Origin: Leifsonia sp. ku-ls | Lineage (GTDB): Bacteria; Actinomycetota; Actinomycetes; Actinomycetales; Microbacteriaceae | Assembly: GCA_003367665.1 (NCBI GenBank) | Contig: QKXI01000011.1 | Coordinates: 1 to 56,897, forward strand | DNA: 56,897 nucleotides | Reading direction: 5' to 3' | In this document: positions 23,762 through 32,789 of the stretch, piece after piece | Layout of the letters: each line of letters begins with the position of its first letter | Numbering within the stretch: the stretch's first letter is position 1 | Made by a program: the position numbers and the translations under genes | The notes under the pieces: model-generated | Databases searched by the model: none | The model's input: the letters and a program-made list of their open reading frames with translations, nothing else | Told to the model about the DNA's origin: nothing

Positions 23762-24697
23762 TCACTCGTGTGCGGAATGCTCGTGGCGGCTGTGCTGTGG
23801 GGGCTCGAACTGGAAGGTGGAGTGTTCGATGCTGATATCGAAGTGGCTTGCAACACAGTCCTGAAGTTTGTCCAGGAGCTCGGGCAGTCGCCCGTTCTCG
23901 AAGGTATCGGCCTCCACGATGACGTGGGCGGTGAGAACCGGCAGTCCAGTCGCGATCTGAGTGGCGTGCAGGTCGTGGATGTCGACCACTTCCGGCAGTT
24001 CCAAGATGTGGCTGCGGACTTGATCGAGGTCCAGTCCGGGAGGTGTGGACTCCAGCAGCACACTGGTGGTCTCGCGGAGCAGTTTGAACGCACGCGGGAG
24101 GATCAGCACACCGATGAACATGCCGGCCAGCGCATCGGCGGCGCCCCATCCGGTCAGGCCGATCAGGATTGCGGCGACGATGACGGCGACCGAGCCGAGA
24201 GCGTCGTTCATCACCTCAAGGAAGGCCGCCCGCAAGTTGAAGTTCTCGCTCCGGCTGGACGCCAGGACGGTGAGAGATGCCACGTTGCCGAGAAGGCCGA
24301 TGATTCCGAAAATCAGCAGCTCCGTCGAGGGGATCTCCGGTGGTTCAAATAGGCGCCGGATCCCTTCGATCAGCACGAAGACGCCAACAGCGAGGAGGAC
24401 CGCGGCCTGCGCGGTCGCCGCGAGCACTTCGGCACGGCGATATCCCCAGGTGCGCTTGTTGGTGGCCGGCTTGGTGCTCAGATATGAGGCCACGAGGGCC
24501 ATCGCCAGTCCGGAGGTGTCGGTGAGCATGTGACCGGCGTCCACGAGCAGCGCCAGGGAGCCGGTGAGGATCGTGCCGACGACCTCCGCGATCAGGATGA
24601 CGAAGGTGATGCCGAACGCGATCGAGAGGCGGACGCGGTGGCGTTTGGCTGCTGCGCCGAAGAGCTCCATTGTGCTGCCGTGGTCGTGGCCGTCCAT
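23762..24697 (-). CDS. CDF-family zinc/metal efflux transporter (CzcD/ZitB type)
   Basis: 311 aa, six membrane helices and a cytosolic C-terminal domain. LLVDAGHMLTD in helix 2 and FLEVMNDALGS in helix 5 hold the metal site Asp/His residues. The C-terminal domain has VVDIHDLHATQIATG and a His-rich end (HSRHEHSAHE); HDHGS is at the N-terminus. It exports Zn2+ (possibly Co2+, Cd2+) in exchange for protons. An excellent ribosome site (GAAAGGAGGTCGCG) precedes ATG 24697. Divergent from the CzrA-like repressor across tandem operator sites. Confidence 0.9.
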   Translation of the reverse strand: MDGHDHGSTMELFGAAAKRHRVRLSIAFGITFVILIAEVVGTILTGSLALLVDAGHMLTDTSGLAMALVASYLSTKPATNKRTWGYRRAEVLAATAQAAVLLAVGVFVLIEGIRRLFEPPEIPSTELLIFGIIGLLGNVASLTVLASSRSENFNLRAAFLEVMNDALGSVAVIVAAILIGLTGWGAADALAGMFIGVLILPRAFKLLRETTSVLLESTPPGLDLDQVRSHILELPEVVDIHDLHATQIATGLPVLTAHVIVEADTFENGRLPELLDKLQDCVASHFDISIEHSTFQFEPPQHSRHEHSAHE

Positions 24698-24733
24698 CGC
24701 GACCTCCTTTCGTCCCCACCCACTCTACGTCAA

Positions 24734-24763
24734 TACATGTGCATATGTACATTCGTTAATGTA
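24734..24763. promoter_or_regulatory. Tandem ArsR/SmtB operator sites
   Basis: TACAT-N6-ATGTA occurs twice, at 24734-24749 and 24748-24763, overlapping by 2 bp. The location, between divergent CDF and repressor genes, and the 5-bp arms suit binding by the ArsR-family protein at 24820. Confidence 0.8.
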
Positions 24764-24819
24764 GTTGAGAACCGTAATCAGAACCGTTCTCGGTACGATG
24801 GAGACTCGAGGAGCGAGTC

Positions 24820-25134
24820 GTGGACGAACTGACGTTGAATATCGAGAGCGCCGGCGAGCTGGCGGAGGTCTTTCAGGGCCTGGCGTCGCCGACGCGATTG
24901 CGGGTGCTTGCCCGGCTTCGGCAGCGCCCATCGAGCGTGACCGCGCTGGCGGAGGAGCTCGAGATTGGACAGGCGACGCTGTCGAACCACTTGCGCATCC
25001 TCCGCCAGGCGAAGCTGGTTATCGGCGACCGCGACGGACGCTCGATCACGTACCGGCTGTTCGATGACCACGTCGTCGAGTTCTTCGACCAGGCACTGCT
25101 GCACCTCGGTCATGCTCAGCCGGGTGGAGACTAG
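24820..25134 (+). CDS. CzrA/SmtB-type ArsR zinc sensor
   Basis: 104 aa from GTG 24820 (GAGGAGCGAGTC upstream). The winged helix has ATLSNHLRILRQAKLV. The last helix carries Asp-x-His, then 10 residues, then His-x2-His (DDH...HLGH), exactly the alpha-5 zinc site spacing of CzrA. Zinc binding should release it from the tandem TACAT-N6-ATGTA sites and induce the CDF pump. Its stop codon shares CTAG with the convergent zinc-ribbon gene. Confidence 0.9.
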   Translation: MDELTLNIESAGELAEVFQGLASPTRLRVLARLRQRPSSVTALAEELEIGQATLSNHLRILRQAKLVIGDRDGRSITYRLFDDHVVEFFDQALLHLGHAQPGGD

Positions 25135-25457
25135 TCGCCGAAAAGATCCCCGAGCCAGCCGCCGCGGCGTTTGTTGCCGTAGCCGTTGTGGCCGGAGTTC
25201 CCGTGGCCGGAGTTGCCGTGGCCGGAGTTGCCGTGGCCGCTCTTGCCGTGGTGGCCTGATCGGTTCGCGTCGGACCATCCTTGCGGGTCGGCAGGGGTGG
25301 CGTATCCGGCTGGGGCGCTCTGAGTTAGCGAGCGTTCGATGATTTTGTCGAGTTCCCCGCGGTCTAGCCACACGCCACGACATGTGGGGCAGTAGTCGAT
25401 CTCGATTCCGGAGCGATCGGAGAGCAGCAGCGTCTCGCCATCAACGGGACATTTCAT
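25131..25457 (-). CDS. TFIIB-type zinc-ribbon protein with His/Gly tail
   Basis: 108 aa. MKCPVDGE and YCPTCRGVWLDRGELDKI form the zf-TFIIB-like ribbon (Pfam zf-TFIIB) found in small bacterial proteins of unknown role. The tail repeats Gly-His-Gly-Asn-Ser three times and then GYGNKRRGGWLGDLFG; the DNA shows matching 15-bp tandem repeats around 25195-25245. The His-rich tail may bind metal, fitting its position beside the zinc sensor. Confidence 0.8.
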   Translation of the reverse strand: MKCPVDGETLLLSDRSGIEIDYCPTCRGVWLDRGELDKIIERSLTQSAPAGYATPADPQGWSDANRSGHHGKSGHGNSGHGNSGHGNSGHNGYGNKRRGGWLGDLFGD

Positions 25458-25613
25458 GGTGTGTACCCTTCTGGTCGGTATGGTTGCCGGAGCGTAGAGA
25501 CCTCGTCTGAGAGTCGCCTGACGGCCTCCTGCGCTTGGATGCGACCATCAGCGGCCGTTTGCTACGCTTCCCACCAAAGCTGGCTGTTATCGATCTGTGA
25601 CTGTGGAGGTGAC

Positions 25614-26027
25614 GTGAACGCGCTGGACCGAGGAGGAATCCGACGCTGGGTCGTCCTCGCCATCTCAGCGCTCACTGTCGTGTTCGCCCTGCTGCTGGCG
25701 CACATGTTCGAGACGGCGCACCCGACCAACGAAACCACAGGAACCGCGACGTCGGCCGTCGTCGATAGCGCCGCTACGGTTGCGGGAGAGGCTGCGGCCG
25801 CGGTCGTTTCCTCCGATAGCGGTGGTGTCCCGCACGACCAGATGCTGGTGTTGGGGTGCGTCCTCGGGCTTGCCGCGGCGGCCCTGGCTCTAGCCTTGTT
25901 CGTGTGTTTGCTGCGCCGCGACGTCCGCCTCGCTCGGTCGCGCGTGGTGCGATCTTTGGCCGCGTCTTTGCTCCGTGAGCGGCCTCTCGTGCCTTCCCTG
26001 GAGTCTCTGGCGATCAGCCGGACCTGA
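25614..26027 (+). CDS. Membrane protein, 137 aa
   Basis: GTG 25614 is preceded by GGAGGTGAC. Two membrane helices (residues 12-30 and 74-95) flank an exported Ala/Ser/Thr-rich loop; the C-terminus is basic. No family recognised. It precedes the M23 peptidase in the same direction. Confidence 0.6.
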   Translation: MNALDRGGIRRWVVLAISALTVVFALLLAHMFETAHPTNETTGTATSAVVDSAATVAGEAAAAVVSSDSGGVPHDQMLVLGCVLGLAAAALALALFVCLLRRDVRLARSRVVRSLAASLLRERPLVPSLESLAISRT

Positions 26028-26104
26028 GGACCTTGTGCGCACCCTTGCCGGTGCCATGTCGTCCTTGTCCGCGCCCGCAATGGGCCACGTCCGGAAACCC
26101 CTGA

Positions 26105-26950
26105 ATGCTCATCACCCGCCGCGCGCGGCCGGTCCGCCGCGCAACCTTCACCCCCGCCCCCGCAGAGCACCGATCTCGTCGTGAGGCCCTCGCCGCCGAA
26201 CGCGACGTCCCGGGTCGGCAGCCGCGACGCAGCCGTCCCCGCACTGGTAACCCCCGCGCCCGTCGATCGCTGCTACTTCCCCTTGTGGGTGCCGTATTCG
26301 CGATGGCCTTGAGTGTGGCGACTTCGGTTCCTGCCGAGGCTGTGCAACCGGACGCCGCACGCGAAGTGGTGGCCGGTGCCACCACCGCCGGCATTCCGCA
26401 GGCAATCGGGGAGACCGCCGGTGCGGCCGTGCCGGTCAACCGAGACACGCTCACCGCGACCTCCGAGGCCGAACTCGCAGCCGCAGCACGGACCGACCCG
26501 GCCGGGACCCTCGTGGGCAACACCCTAGGGCCAATCCAGTGGCCCTTCCCCGGCGATGTCCCGATCAGCGACGGGTACGGGTCCCGCTCGGCGCCGTGCT
26601 CTGGCTGCTCCAGCAACCACAAGGGCCTGGACATGACCCCAGGTGGGGGCACCAAGATCGGCGCGATCGCCGACGGCGTCGTCCGCTCGGCAGAAGAGTC
26701 CGATGTGGGGTTCGGCGTCAACGTCATCATCGACCACCGCGTCAATGGTGAACGATTCGCGAGTCTCTACGCGCACATGCAGTTCGGATCGCTTCAGGTC
26801 CGCGCGGGAGACCGGATCGTCGCCGGCCAGATCATCGGGCGAGTCGGCACCACCGGCGCCAGCACCGGCAATCACCTTCACCTGGAGATCTGGGAAAACG
26901 GGGAGACTCCCACCGACCCGTACTCCTGGCTCCGAGCTCGCGCGAGATGA
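26105..26950 (+). CDS. M23 (LytM-type) peptidoglycan endopeptidase
   Basis: 281 aa. A basic N-terminus, one signal/anchor helix (LLLPLVGAVFAMALSVA), then a C-terminal M23 domain with HKGLDM (first His, Asp) and HLHLEIW (HxH), the complete zinc ligand set. Such enzymes cut peptidoglycan cross-links or act as wall-binding factors. No good ribosome site precedes ATG 26105. Its stop overlaps the next start (ATGA), beginning a run of coupled genes to 29879. Confidence 0.85.
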   Translation: MLITRRARPVRRATFTPAPAEHRSRREALAAERDVPGRQPRRSRPRTGNPRARRSLLLPLVGAVFAMALSVATSVPAEAVQPDAAREVVAGATTAGIPQAIGETAGAAVPVNRDTLTATSEAELAAAARTDPAGTLVGNTLGPIQWPFPGDVPISDGYGSRSAPCSGCSSNHKGLDMTPGGGTKIGAIADGVVRSAEESDVGFGVNVIIDHRVNGERFASLYAHMQFGSLQVRAGDRIVAGQIIGRVGTTGASTGNHLHLEIWENGETPTDPYSWLRARAR

Positions 26951-27642
26951 GCCCGACCATGACCAAACAATTACGTCAGCAGCCACGGGCTGGCCGTCGG
27001 CTCTCCACCCGGTTCTGGGCCAACACCGTTGTCATCGGGCTCGCGTTCATCGTTGTGATCGTTGTCGTGCTCGTCGGTCGCGCCCAGTCGGCCTCGCAAC
27101 AGGCGGCCGCGCCCGCGGTCGTCCGGGCCGACAGCCGGATCCTGCAAAAGGCGCCAACGGACAAAGTGACTGTTGTGGAGTTCCTTGACTTCGAGTGCGA
27201 AGCATGTGGCGCCGCCTATCCGATGGTGGAACAACTGCGCCAGCGCTACAAAGATCGCGTCACATTCATCGCACGCTACTTTCCTATCCCGAGTCACAAG
27301 AACGCGATGAACGCCGCGATGGCTGCTGAGGCAGCTGGCCGCCAGGGCAAGTTCACCGAAATGTACTCGAAATTGTTCGAGACGCAGACGCAATGGGCTG
27401 AACGACAGGATGACCAGTCTCCCGCGCTGCGTTCGCTGGCCGCGTGGATCGGCCTGGATATGAGCCAGTACGACAAAGACATCGCCGACCCCGCACTCCG
27501 GATTCGGGTGACCAAGGACCAGGCCGACGGCGTCCGATTGGGTGTGACAGGGACGCCGACGTTCTTCCTGAATGGGAAGAAGCTCGCGCTGACTTCAAGC
27601 GAACAATTCGCCGCCGAGCTGGAGAAAGCGTGGCGGCGATGA
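26947..27642 (+). CDS. DsbA-like membrane-anchored thioredoxin
   Basis: 231 aa. One N-terminal membrane helix (residues 26-46) and an exported thioredoxin fold with FLDFECEACGAAYP (active site CEAC) and GVTGTPTFFLNG (cis-proline loop). The family oxidises or isomerises disulfides outside the membrane; CEAC is an unusual dipeptide between the cysteines. Coupled by ATGA overlaps at both ends. Next to CcsB it could reduce apocytochrome c or protect thiols from copper. Confidence 0.88.
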   Translation: MSPTMTKQLRQQPRAGRRLSTRFWANTVVIGLAFIVVIVVVLVGRAQSASQQAAAPAVVRADSRILQKAPTDKVTVVEFLDFECEACGAAYPMVEQLRQRYKDRVTFIARYFPIPSHKNAMNAAMAAEAAGRQGKFTEMYSKLFETQTQWAERQDDQSPALRSLAAWIGLDMSQYDKDIADPALRIRVTKDQADGVRLGVTGTPTFFLNGKKLALTSSEQFAAELEKAWRR

Positions 27643-27878
27643 GGCTCGGTGATGGACGCATTCGTCGCCAGATGCAGCGCCTGTGGAGGACGCCGAAAGC
27701 ACGCGAAACCATCCCGCCCGCTGTGTATCGGGAACTCATCGACGCAGCGACAACAGTATCCACGCAACTGCAGCTCCTACGCCGTGGCTCGGGGAACCCT
27801 GACGAGGCCGTCGACTCGCTCGAGACCGATCTGGAGCGCCTCATCCGGGTGATGCAGCGTTACCGTCCTAACCATTGA
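27639..27878 (+). CDS. Hypothetical helical protein, 79 aa
   Basis: ATG 27639 overlaps the thioredoxin stop (ATGA); an upstream GTG at 27630 with GGAG is an alternative. The product is charged and helical (LIDAATTVSTQLQLL, DSLETDLERLIRVMQRY), without cysteine or membrane segment. No family recognised. Confidence 0.6.
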   Translation: MRLGDGRIRRQMQRLWRTPKARETIPPAVYRELIDAATTVSTQLQLLRRGSGNPDEAVDSLETDLERLIRVMQRYRPNH

Positions 27879-27892
27879 ATCGAGAACGAACC

Positions 27893-28318
27893 GTGTCCAC
27901 ACTTCACAGACCGTTCATCCTTGCCGCAACAGCGGTAGCCCTCACCGCGCCACTCGTGCTCTCCGGATGCTCTGCTGGCGCGATGTTCACCAACCAAGCG
28001 AAGAACGCCGCCTGCTCGCTGGTGGCACCGATCGCCGAACAAGTTACCTCTGATATTGACACGGCGTTGAAATCAGCTGTTGTCAATCCAGCGGCGGCAG
28101 CCGAGCAGCTCACAATGGCTCGTGGCGTGTTGGCGCCGGTCGCAGATCAGCTCCCTTCGGGCCAGCAGAAGACGGGAGTTCAAGCTGTCGTCGACACGAT
28201 CGATCAGCTTCTCCCTGTGCTGAAGAAGGAAGCGGCCGGCGCACCCTCCGAACCGAGTTCTGACGCGCTTCGACAGAAGCTTTCACAGCAGGTCAGAACA
28301 CTGACGGCACCATGCTGA
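27893..28318 (+). CDS. Lipoprotein, 141 aa
   Basis: A signal peptide ends in the lipobox LSGC, with Cys at residue 26. The mature protein is helical and Ala/Gln-rich with two further cysteines (NAACSLV and the C-terminal APC). GTG 27893 is chosen; a TTG at 27875 overlaps the previous stop. It lies immediately before a signal peptidase II gene, so it is probably that enzyme's dedicated substrate. No family recognised. Confidence 0.75.
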   Translation: MSTLHRPFILAATAVALTAPLVLSGCSAGAMFTNQAKNAACSLVAPIAEQVTSDIDTALKSAVVNPAAAAEQLTMARGVLAPVADQLPSGQQKTGVQAVVDTIDQLLPVLKKEAAGAPSEPSSDALRQKLSQQVRTLTAPC

Positions 28319-28887
28319 ACGACGAGAATGTGGCCTCTCGCTCCGATGCCGTCGAGCGTCGACGCCTGGGGGTCCGAGCGTTGGCCGCGGGTCTGCTTGC
28401 GATCGCAGCCGATCAGATCGTTAAGGGCGTCGCTGTGCTCGCCCTCCCTTACGGGCAGCCGATTCCCACGGCGATCCCGGGCCTGGACCTGCGCCTGGTT
28501 TTGAATCCTGGGGCGGCATTCGGGTTTGGGGCGGGCGTCGGACCGCTGCTCGCGGCAGGCGTCCTCGTGGTCCTGGTCGTTCTCACAACCTGGATCATCA
28601 GGCGGGTGATCCGGGAAGAGAACCCGACCGTCACCGTGCTGCTCGCGGTGGCCGCCGGCGGCGGTTGGGGCAACATGATCGACCGCGTCTTCCGAGGCCA
28701 TCAGGGCATCTTCAGCGGCGCCGTGATCGATTACTTCTCCGTTAGCTGGTTCGCCGTGTTCAACCTCGCTGACGTGTTCACCGTCTGCGGAATCGTTGCG
28801 GCATTGGCCATCGCAACGTTTCAGCAGTCGCGCACCCGGCGCGACGCATTTCCTGCTGGCCGCCGACAAAAGGGAGCGCCCCAATGA
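28312..28887 (+). CDS. lspA: Signal peptidase II (lipoprotein signal peptidase)
   Basis: 191 aa, four membrane helices. LVLNPGAAFG, GGGWGNMIDRVFRG and FNLADVFTVCG are the LspA motifs; the Asp in NMIDR and in NLAD are the catalytic pair that cleaves before the lipobox Cys. Its start lies within the lipoprotein gene and its stop overlaps ccsB (ATGA). Probably an accessory copy beside the host's chromosomal lspA. Confidence 0.93.
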   Translation: MLNDENVASRSDAVERRRLGVRALAAGLLAIAADQIVKGVAVLALPYGQPIPTAIPGLDLRLVLNPGAAFGFGAGVGPLLAAGVLVVLVVLTTWIIRRVIREENPTVTVLLAVAAGGGWGNMIDRVFRGHQGIFSGAVIDYFSVSWFAVFNLADVFTVCGIVAALAIATFQQSRTRRDAFPAGRRQKGAPQ

Positions 28888-29879
28888 CCGCCACTCTCTC
28901 GATGCTCTCCACCCTTGGGATCTACGTGGCGATGGGTTTCTACACCGCCGCATTTGCTGCCTTCTCCATCGACCTGGCCAGGCGGGGAGCCGAATCAACC
29001 GCGCGCGTGCCAAGCGTCGTCGCCCGGCGCGCCACAGCAGCGCAGCAGGGAACCACGTTGGTCATCGGTGAGGAGGTTGATGCTCCCCAAATCCACGCGC
29101 GCCCTGCGCCGTCTCAAGCGGCCCAAGTCGTGATTCGTTGGGCATTTGGGCTGACCATCGCCGGCTTCACATTCCACCTCATCGCGACCGTGTTGCGTGG
29201 AATCGCTGCCGCCCGGGTGCCGTGGGCGAACATGTGGGAGTTCTCGATGACGGGCACCCTGGTCATCGTTGGCGTGTTCTTGATCGCCAACCTCAAGTGG
29301 GAGCTCAAGTACCTCGGAACCTTCATCATCGGTCTGATCCTCGTTCTGCAGGGCATCGCCCTACTGCGGTACTACGTCCCAGTCGTGCCGCTACAACCGG
29401 CGCTGCAGTCGTACTGGCTGGTCATCCACATCATCGTGGCCGTTCTGGGTACGGCATTCTTCGCCCTCGGCTTTGCACTCTCGGGATTGCAGCTGCTGCA
29501 GCAACGTCGTGAACGGCAAGTTGAGGAATCCGTGCCGCAGCAGTTCAGGTTCCTGGCGACCCTTCCCGACTCCGCTGGTCTGGAGAATCTGGCATATCGG
29601 ATCAACATTGTCGGCTTCGTCGCGTGGACGTTCACGTTGATCGCGGGAGCCATCTGGGCCTCCGCGGCCTGGGGTCGGTACTGGGGGTGGGATACCAAGG
29701 AAGTCTGGACATTCATCATTTGGGTGGTCTACGCCGGCTACATCCACGCCCGCGCTACCCGCGGGTGGCGGGGCTCGCGATCCGCGTGGCTGGCGATCAT
29801 CGGCTTCGCCGCAGTGCTATTCAATTTCGGCATCGTGAACGTCTTCTTCAAGGGACTGCACACCTATTCCGGTCTGTAG
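28884..29879 (+). CDS. ccsB: CcsB/ResC-type cytochrome c biogenesis protein
   Basis: 331 aa with about eight membrane helices. WGRYWGWDTKEVW is the WWD heme-handling motif; conserved His occur in TFHLIA, VIHIIV and GLHTYSG. The protein carries heme to the outer face for attachment to cytochrome c in System II. No ResB partner is in the window, so it may cooperate with host ResB. Last gene of the coupled run that starts with the M23 peptidase. Confidence 0.9.
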   Translation: MTATLSMLSTLGIYVAMGFYTAAFAAFSIDLARRGAESTARVPSVVARRATAAQQGTTLVIGEEVDAPQIHARPAPSQAAQVVIRWAFGLTIAGFTFHLIATVLRGIAAARVPWANMWEFSMTGTLVIVGVFLIANLKWELKYLGTFIIGLILVLQGIALLRYYVPVVPLQPALQSYWLVIHIIVAVLGTAFFALGFALSGLQLLQQRRERQVEESVPQQFRFLATLPDSAGLENLAYRINIVGFVAWTFTLIAGAIWASAAWGRYWGWDTKEVWTFIIWVVYAGYIHARATRGWRGSRSAWLAIIGFAAVLFNFGIVNVFFKGLHTYSGL

Positions 29880-30064
29880 GCCGCGCACGCCTCCGTGCGG
29901 CTATCGGCGATGCCACCGCGCAGTCCCTGACTGATCACGACGCACGCGTTGGTAGTTCCGTTCGGGCCCTTGGTGTGCGGCGGCATCAGGGCGAAGCCAC
30001 GGACTCAGGTGGGGTCATCGTCGCGCAAGAGTGGACATACCCGACGATTGTACAGTGATTGATG

Positions 30065-30087
30065 TATAGTCAGCATATGCTGACTAT
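30065..30087 (+). promoter_or_regulatory. Operator across the CmtR start codon
   Basis: TATAGT (30065-30070) is a good -10 box ending 6 nt before ATG 30077, so the mRNA is leaderless. A perfect 22-bp palindrome, ATAGTCAGCAT followed by its complement, covers 30066-30087 and is centred on the start codon. The CmtR repressor bound here would block both the -10 box and the start site. Confidence 0.88.
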
Positions 30088-30454
30088 TGCTTCGCGGCTG
30101 GATGTGATGAACCGCTTGGGTCGCGCGATGGCTGATCCCACTCGCTCCAGAATCCTGATGGAGCTTCTGGTTGGTCCGGGATACCCGGCCCGACTCGCGG
30201 AAAGCCTAGGGCTGACACGCACGAACGTGTCGAATCATCTCTCCTGCCTCCGTGGTTGCGGGATCGTAGTCGCGACCCCGGAAGGTCGACAGACACGGTA
30301 CGAGATCGCTGACCCGCACCTCACCCGGGCGATCACCATCCTGGTGGACACCGTCCTTGCCGTTGACGATGGCGAACCATGTGCGGACGAGAACTGCGAT
30401 ATTCCGCTGTGCTGCACCCCCGCAGCCGAGACGTTCATGGAGAGCGCCCGATGA
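30077..30454 (+). CDS. cmtR: CmtR-type ArsR cadmium/lead sensor, copy 1
   Basis: 125 aa. The start MLTIASRLDVMNRLGRAMADPTR and the winged helix NVSNHLSCLRGCGIVVA follow mycobacterial CmtR closely. The two Cys in SCLRGC are the core Cd/Pb ligands, and later cysteines (EPCADENC) match the third ligand region. Metal release from the palindrome should induce the ATPase, whose ATG overlaps this stop (ATGA). Confidence 0.9.
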   Translation: MLTIASRLDVMNRLGRAMADPTRSRILMELLVGPGYPARLAESLGLTRTNVSNHLSCLRGCGIVVATPEGRQTRYEIADPHLTRAITILVDTVLAVDDGEPCADENCDIPLCCTPAAETFMESAR

Positions 30455-32565
30455 GCGAGGAATGCTGCGGCCCCGATGAGCCCCGCAAGACAACCACGAG
30501 TGTCCGGCGGCTGCAGTTGAGGAGACCACTCACCACGGGCGATGTCTGCTGCGGCCCAGATGACAGTCACACGATGCCGGCGGGAAATCGCCTCGGCGAC
30601 GAGGCGGCCGTTGCCCGCGAGCACGAGCACGGCGATGACGACGACGAGCACGACCACGAGGGCCAGTCGGAGGCGCGGCCGCCCTGGTGGCGCGACACCG
30701 CTCTGCTGCCGTCCGCGATCGCCGGCGTGACGTTGCTGATCGGATACATCTTCCAGTGGACCGGGCTACCAATCCCGGCGCTCGTCTTCCAATCCGCGGC
30801 CCTGCTGGCCGGCGCATACACGTTCGTTCCCGGCGCGATCCGCCGCCTGTTGCGTCGTCGACTCGGTGTCGGGCTGCTGATGACGATCGCCGCTGTGGGA
30901 GCCGTCGCTCTCGGCCATGTCGGTGAAGCGGCGACGCTGGCCTTCCTCTTCTCGTTGGCCGAAGCGCTCGAGGACCGGGCAATGGACCGGGCGAAGGAGG
31001 GGCTGCGCGCCTTGTTGTCCCTCATCCCCGACACCGTGCGGGTGTCGCGGCTGAACGGAGATATCACGATCCCTGCCGCTCAGGTGCAGGAACTCGACAT
31101 TATCGTTGTCGGCGCCGGCGAACGCGTCGCCACGGACGGCGTGATCGTGGATGGTCGCTCCAGCCTGGACACCTCAGCGATCACCGGGGAATCTATCCCG
31201 GTCGAGGTCGGTCCCGGCGACGCAGTAGCTGCCGGATCGGTGAACGGATCCGCCACGCTGCGGATGGAGGCGACCGCGAACGGCAGGGACAACTCCCTCA
31301 CCCAAATCGTCAAGCTCGTCGAGCAGGCCCACGCCCGCAAGGGCGAACGTGCACGCCTCGCCGATCGTATCGCCCGACCTCTGGTGCCGATCGTTCTGAT
31401 CGCGGCAGCCGTGGTCGCCGCGTTCGGGTTCATCGTGGGCGAGCCTGGCTTGTGGATCGAACGCGCCCTAGTAGTTCTGGTTGCCGCATCTCCGTGCGCG
31501 CTGGCGATTGCCGTCCCGGTGACGGTGATCAGTGCTATCGGGGCCGCCTCCAGGTTCGGTGTGATTATCAAGTCCGGCGAAGCGTTCGAACGGTTCGGCA
31601 CGATCCGCACCGTCGCCCTGGACAAGACCGGCACGCTCACCCGGAACGAACCCCAGGTGGTCGAGGTCGCGACCGCTCCCGGCCGCACCCGCGAGAACGT
31701 GCTGGCCTTGGCGGCCGCGCTGGAAGCGACCAGCAGCCACCCCCTCGCCGCCGCCATCACCGCCGCATCCCCCGGTACCTCTGCCGCGCAGGAGATGGTT
31801 GAGGAGGCCGGGCGCGGCATCACCGGTCGTGTCGGCGCCGCGACCGTGCGGGTGGGCAACACGCGCTGGCTCGACCCGCAGAGCCTGCGCGAGGACGCGG
31901 ACCGCATGGCCGGCGCCGGGATGACCATCGTCGTCGTCGAGGCCGACGGAAGGATCGCCGGCCTGATCGGCGTCCGCGACGAGCTCCGTCCCGAAGCGGC
32001 CGAGACGATCGCGATGATGACCCGTCTCGGCATCAGCACGGTCATGCTCACCGGCGACAACGAGCGCACCGCCCGTGCCCTCGCCAACCAGGCTGGGATC
32101 ACCGACGTCCGCGCCGAGCAGCTCCCCAGAGACAAAGCCGACGCGATTGCCACGCTGGTCGCGAACGCACCCACCGCGATGGTCGGCGACGGCATCAACG
32201 ACGCCCCCGCACTGGCGACCGCGACCGTCGGGATCGCAATGGGCGTCAAAGGGTCGGCCGCCGCGATCGAATCAGCCGACATCGCCTTCACGGGCAACGA
32301 CCTGCGTTTGCTCCCCGGGGCACTCGCGCACGCTCGCCGCGGACGTCGGATCATGACCGTCAACATCGGCCTGGCGCTGGCAATCATCGTTGTGCTCTTC
32401 CCGCTTGCGCTGTTTGGTGTTCTCGGCCTTGCCGGCGTCGTACTGGTCCACGAAATCGCGGAAGTCGTCGTCATCCTCAATGGTGTCAGCGCCGCCCGGC
32501 GTCCCATCCGAACGCGGCCGACGGCAGATATGCCATCCCGGCCGCTCGAAGGAGTCAATGCGTAG
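30451..32565 (+). CDS. P1B-type heavy-metal ATPase (SPC motif), copy 1
   Basis: 704 aa. The N-terminus has two CCGPD motifs and a His/Asp-rich stretch. The core has TGES, AASPCALAIAVP near residue 347 (SPC where ZntA/CopA have CPC), DKTGTLT near 390, and GDGINDAPAL near 578. Helix 8 has VLVHEIAEVVVILNG. SPC with HE in helix 8 points to the P1B-4 group (Co, Cd, Zn export). The adjacent CmtR argues for Cd/Pb. Homologous along its length to the ATPase at 42379. Confidence 0.9.
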   Translation: MSEECCGPDEPRKTTTSVRRLQLRRPLTTGDVCCGPDDSHTMPAGNRLGDEAAVAREHEHGDDDDEHDHEGQSEARPPWWRDTALLPSAIAGVTLLIGYIFQWTGLPIPALVFQSAALLAGAYTFVPGAIRRLLRRRLGVGLLMTIAAVGAVALGHVGEAATLAFLFSLAEALEDRAMDRAKEGLRALLSLIPDTVRVSRLNGDITIPAAQVQELDIIVVGAGERVATDGVIVDGRSSLDTSAITGESIPVEVGPGDAVAAGSVNGSATLRMEATANGRDNSLTQIVKLVEQAHARKGERARLADRIARPLVPIVLIAAAVVAAFGFIVGEPGLWIERALVVLVAASPCALAIAVPVTVISAIGAASRFGVIIKSGEAFERFGTIRTVALDKTGTLTRNEPQVVEVATAPGRTRENVLALAAALEATSSHPLAAAITAASPGTSAAQEMVEEAGRGITGRVGAATVRVGNTRWLDPQSLREDADRMAGAGMTIVVVEADGRIAGLIGVRDELRPEAAETIAMMTRLGISTVMLTGDNERTARALANQAGITDVRAEQLPRDKADAIATLVANAPTAMVGDGINDAPALATATVGIAMGVKGSAAAIESADIAFTGNDLRLLPGALAHARRGRRIMTVNIGLALAIIVVLFPLALFGVLGLAGVVLVHEIAEVVVILNGVSAARRPIRTRPTADMPSRPLEGVNA

Positions 32566-32789
32566 CGGACGCCGACTCCGTTCCCCGCGAGGTCAGCGCC
32601 ACGCCCTGGCCGCCGCGCTGCTCACCATTGCGACTGAATCTAGTCGGCAGACTAAAACTGCCAACCGCGTTCGTCGGGGAGCGTGGAAACTGCCGATTCA
32701 AGAAATCCCCAGCTCAGCATGGCGCACCGGTCACCTTCACCGAAATTGCGGAACGCGGCTACTGGGTCAGCCGTGACGGCTTCAATGGG
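32566..32789. other. Short spacer, no gene seen
   Basis: 224 bases between convergent genes. A frame reading APVTFTEIAERGYWVSRD near 32730 looks like the end of a decayed gene, but it has no start and I cannot name it. Confidence 0.35.

Noticed and set aside
25195-25245. Tandem 15-bp repeats considered as CRISPR or minisatellite
   Set aside because: They are in frame and encode Gly-His-Gly-Asn-Ser repeats of the zinc-ribbon protein; no spacers.
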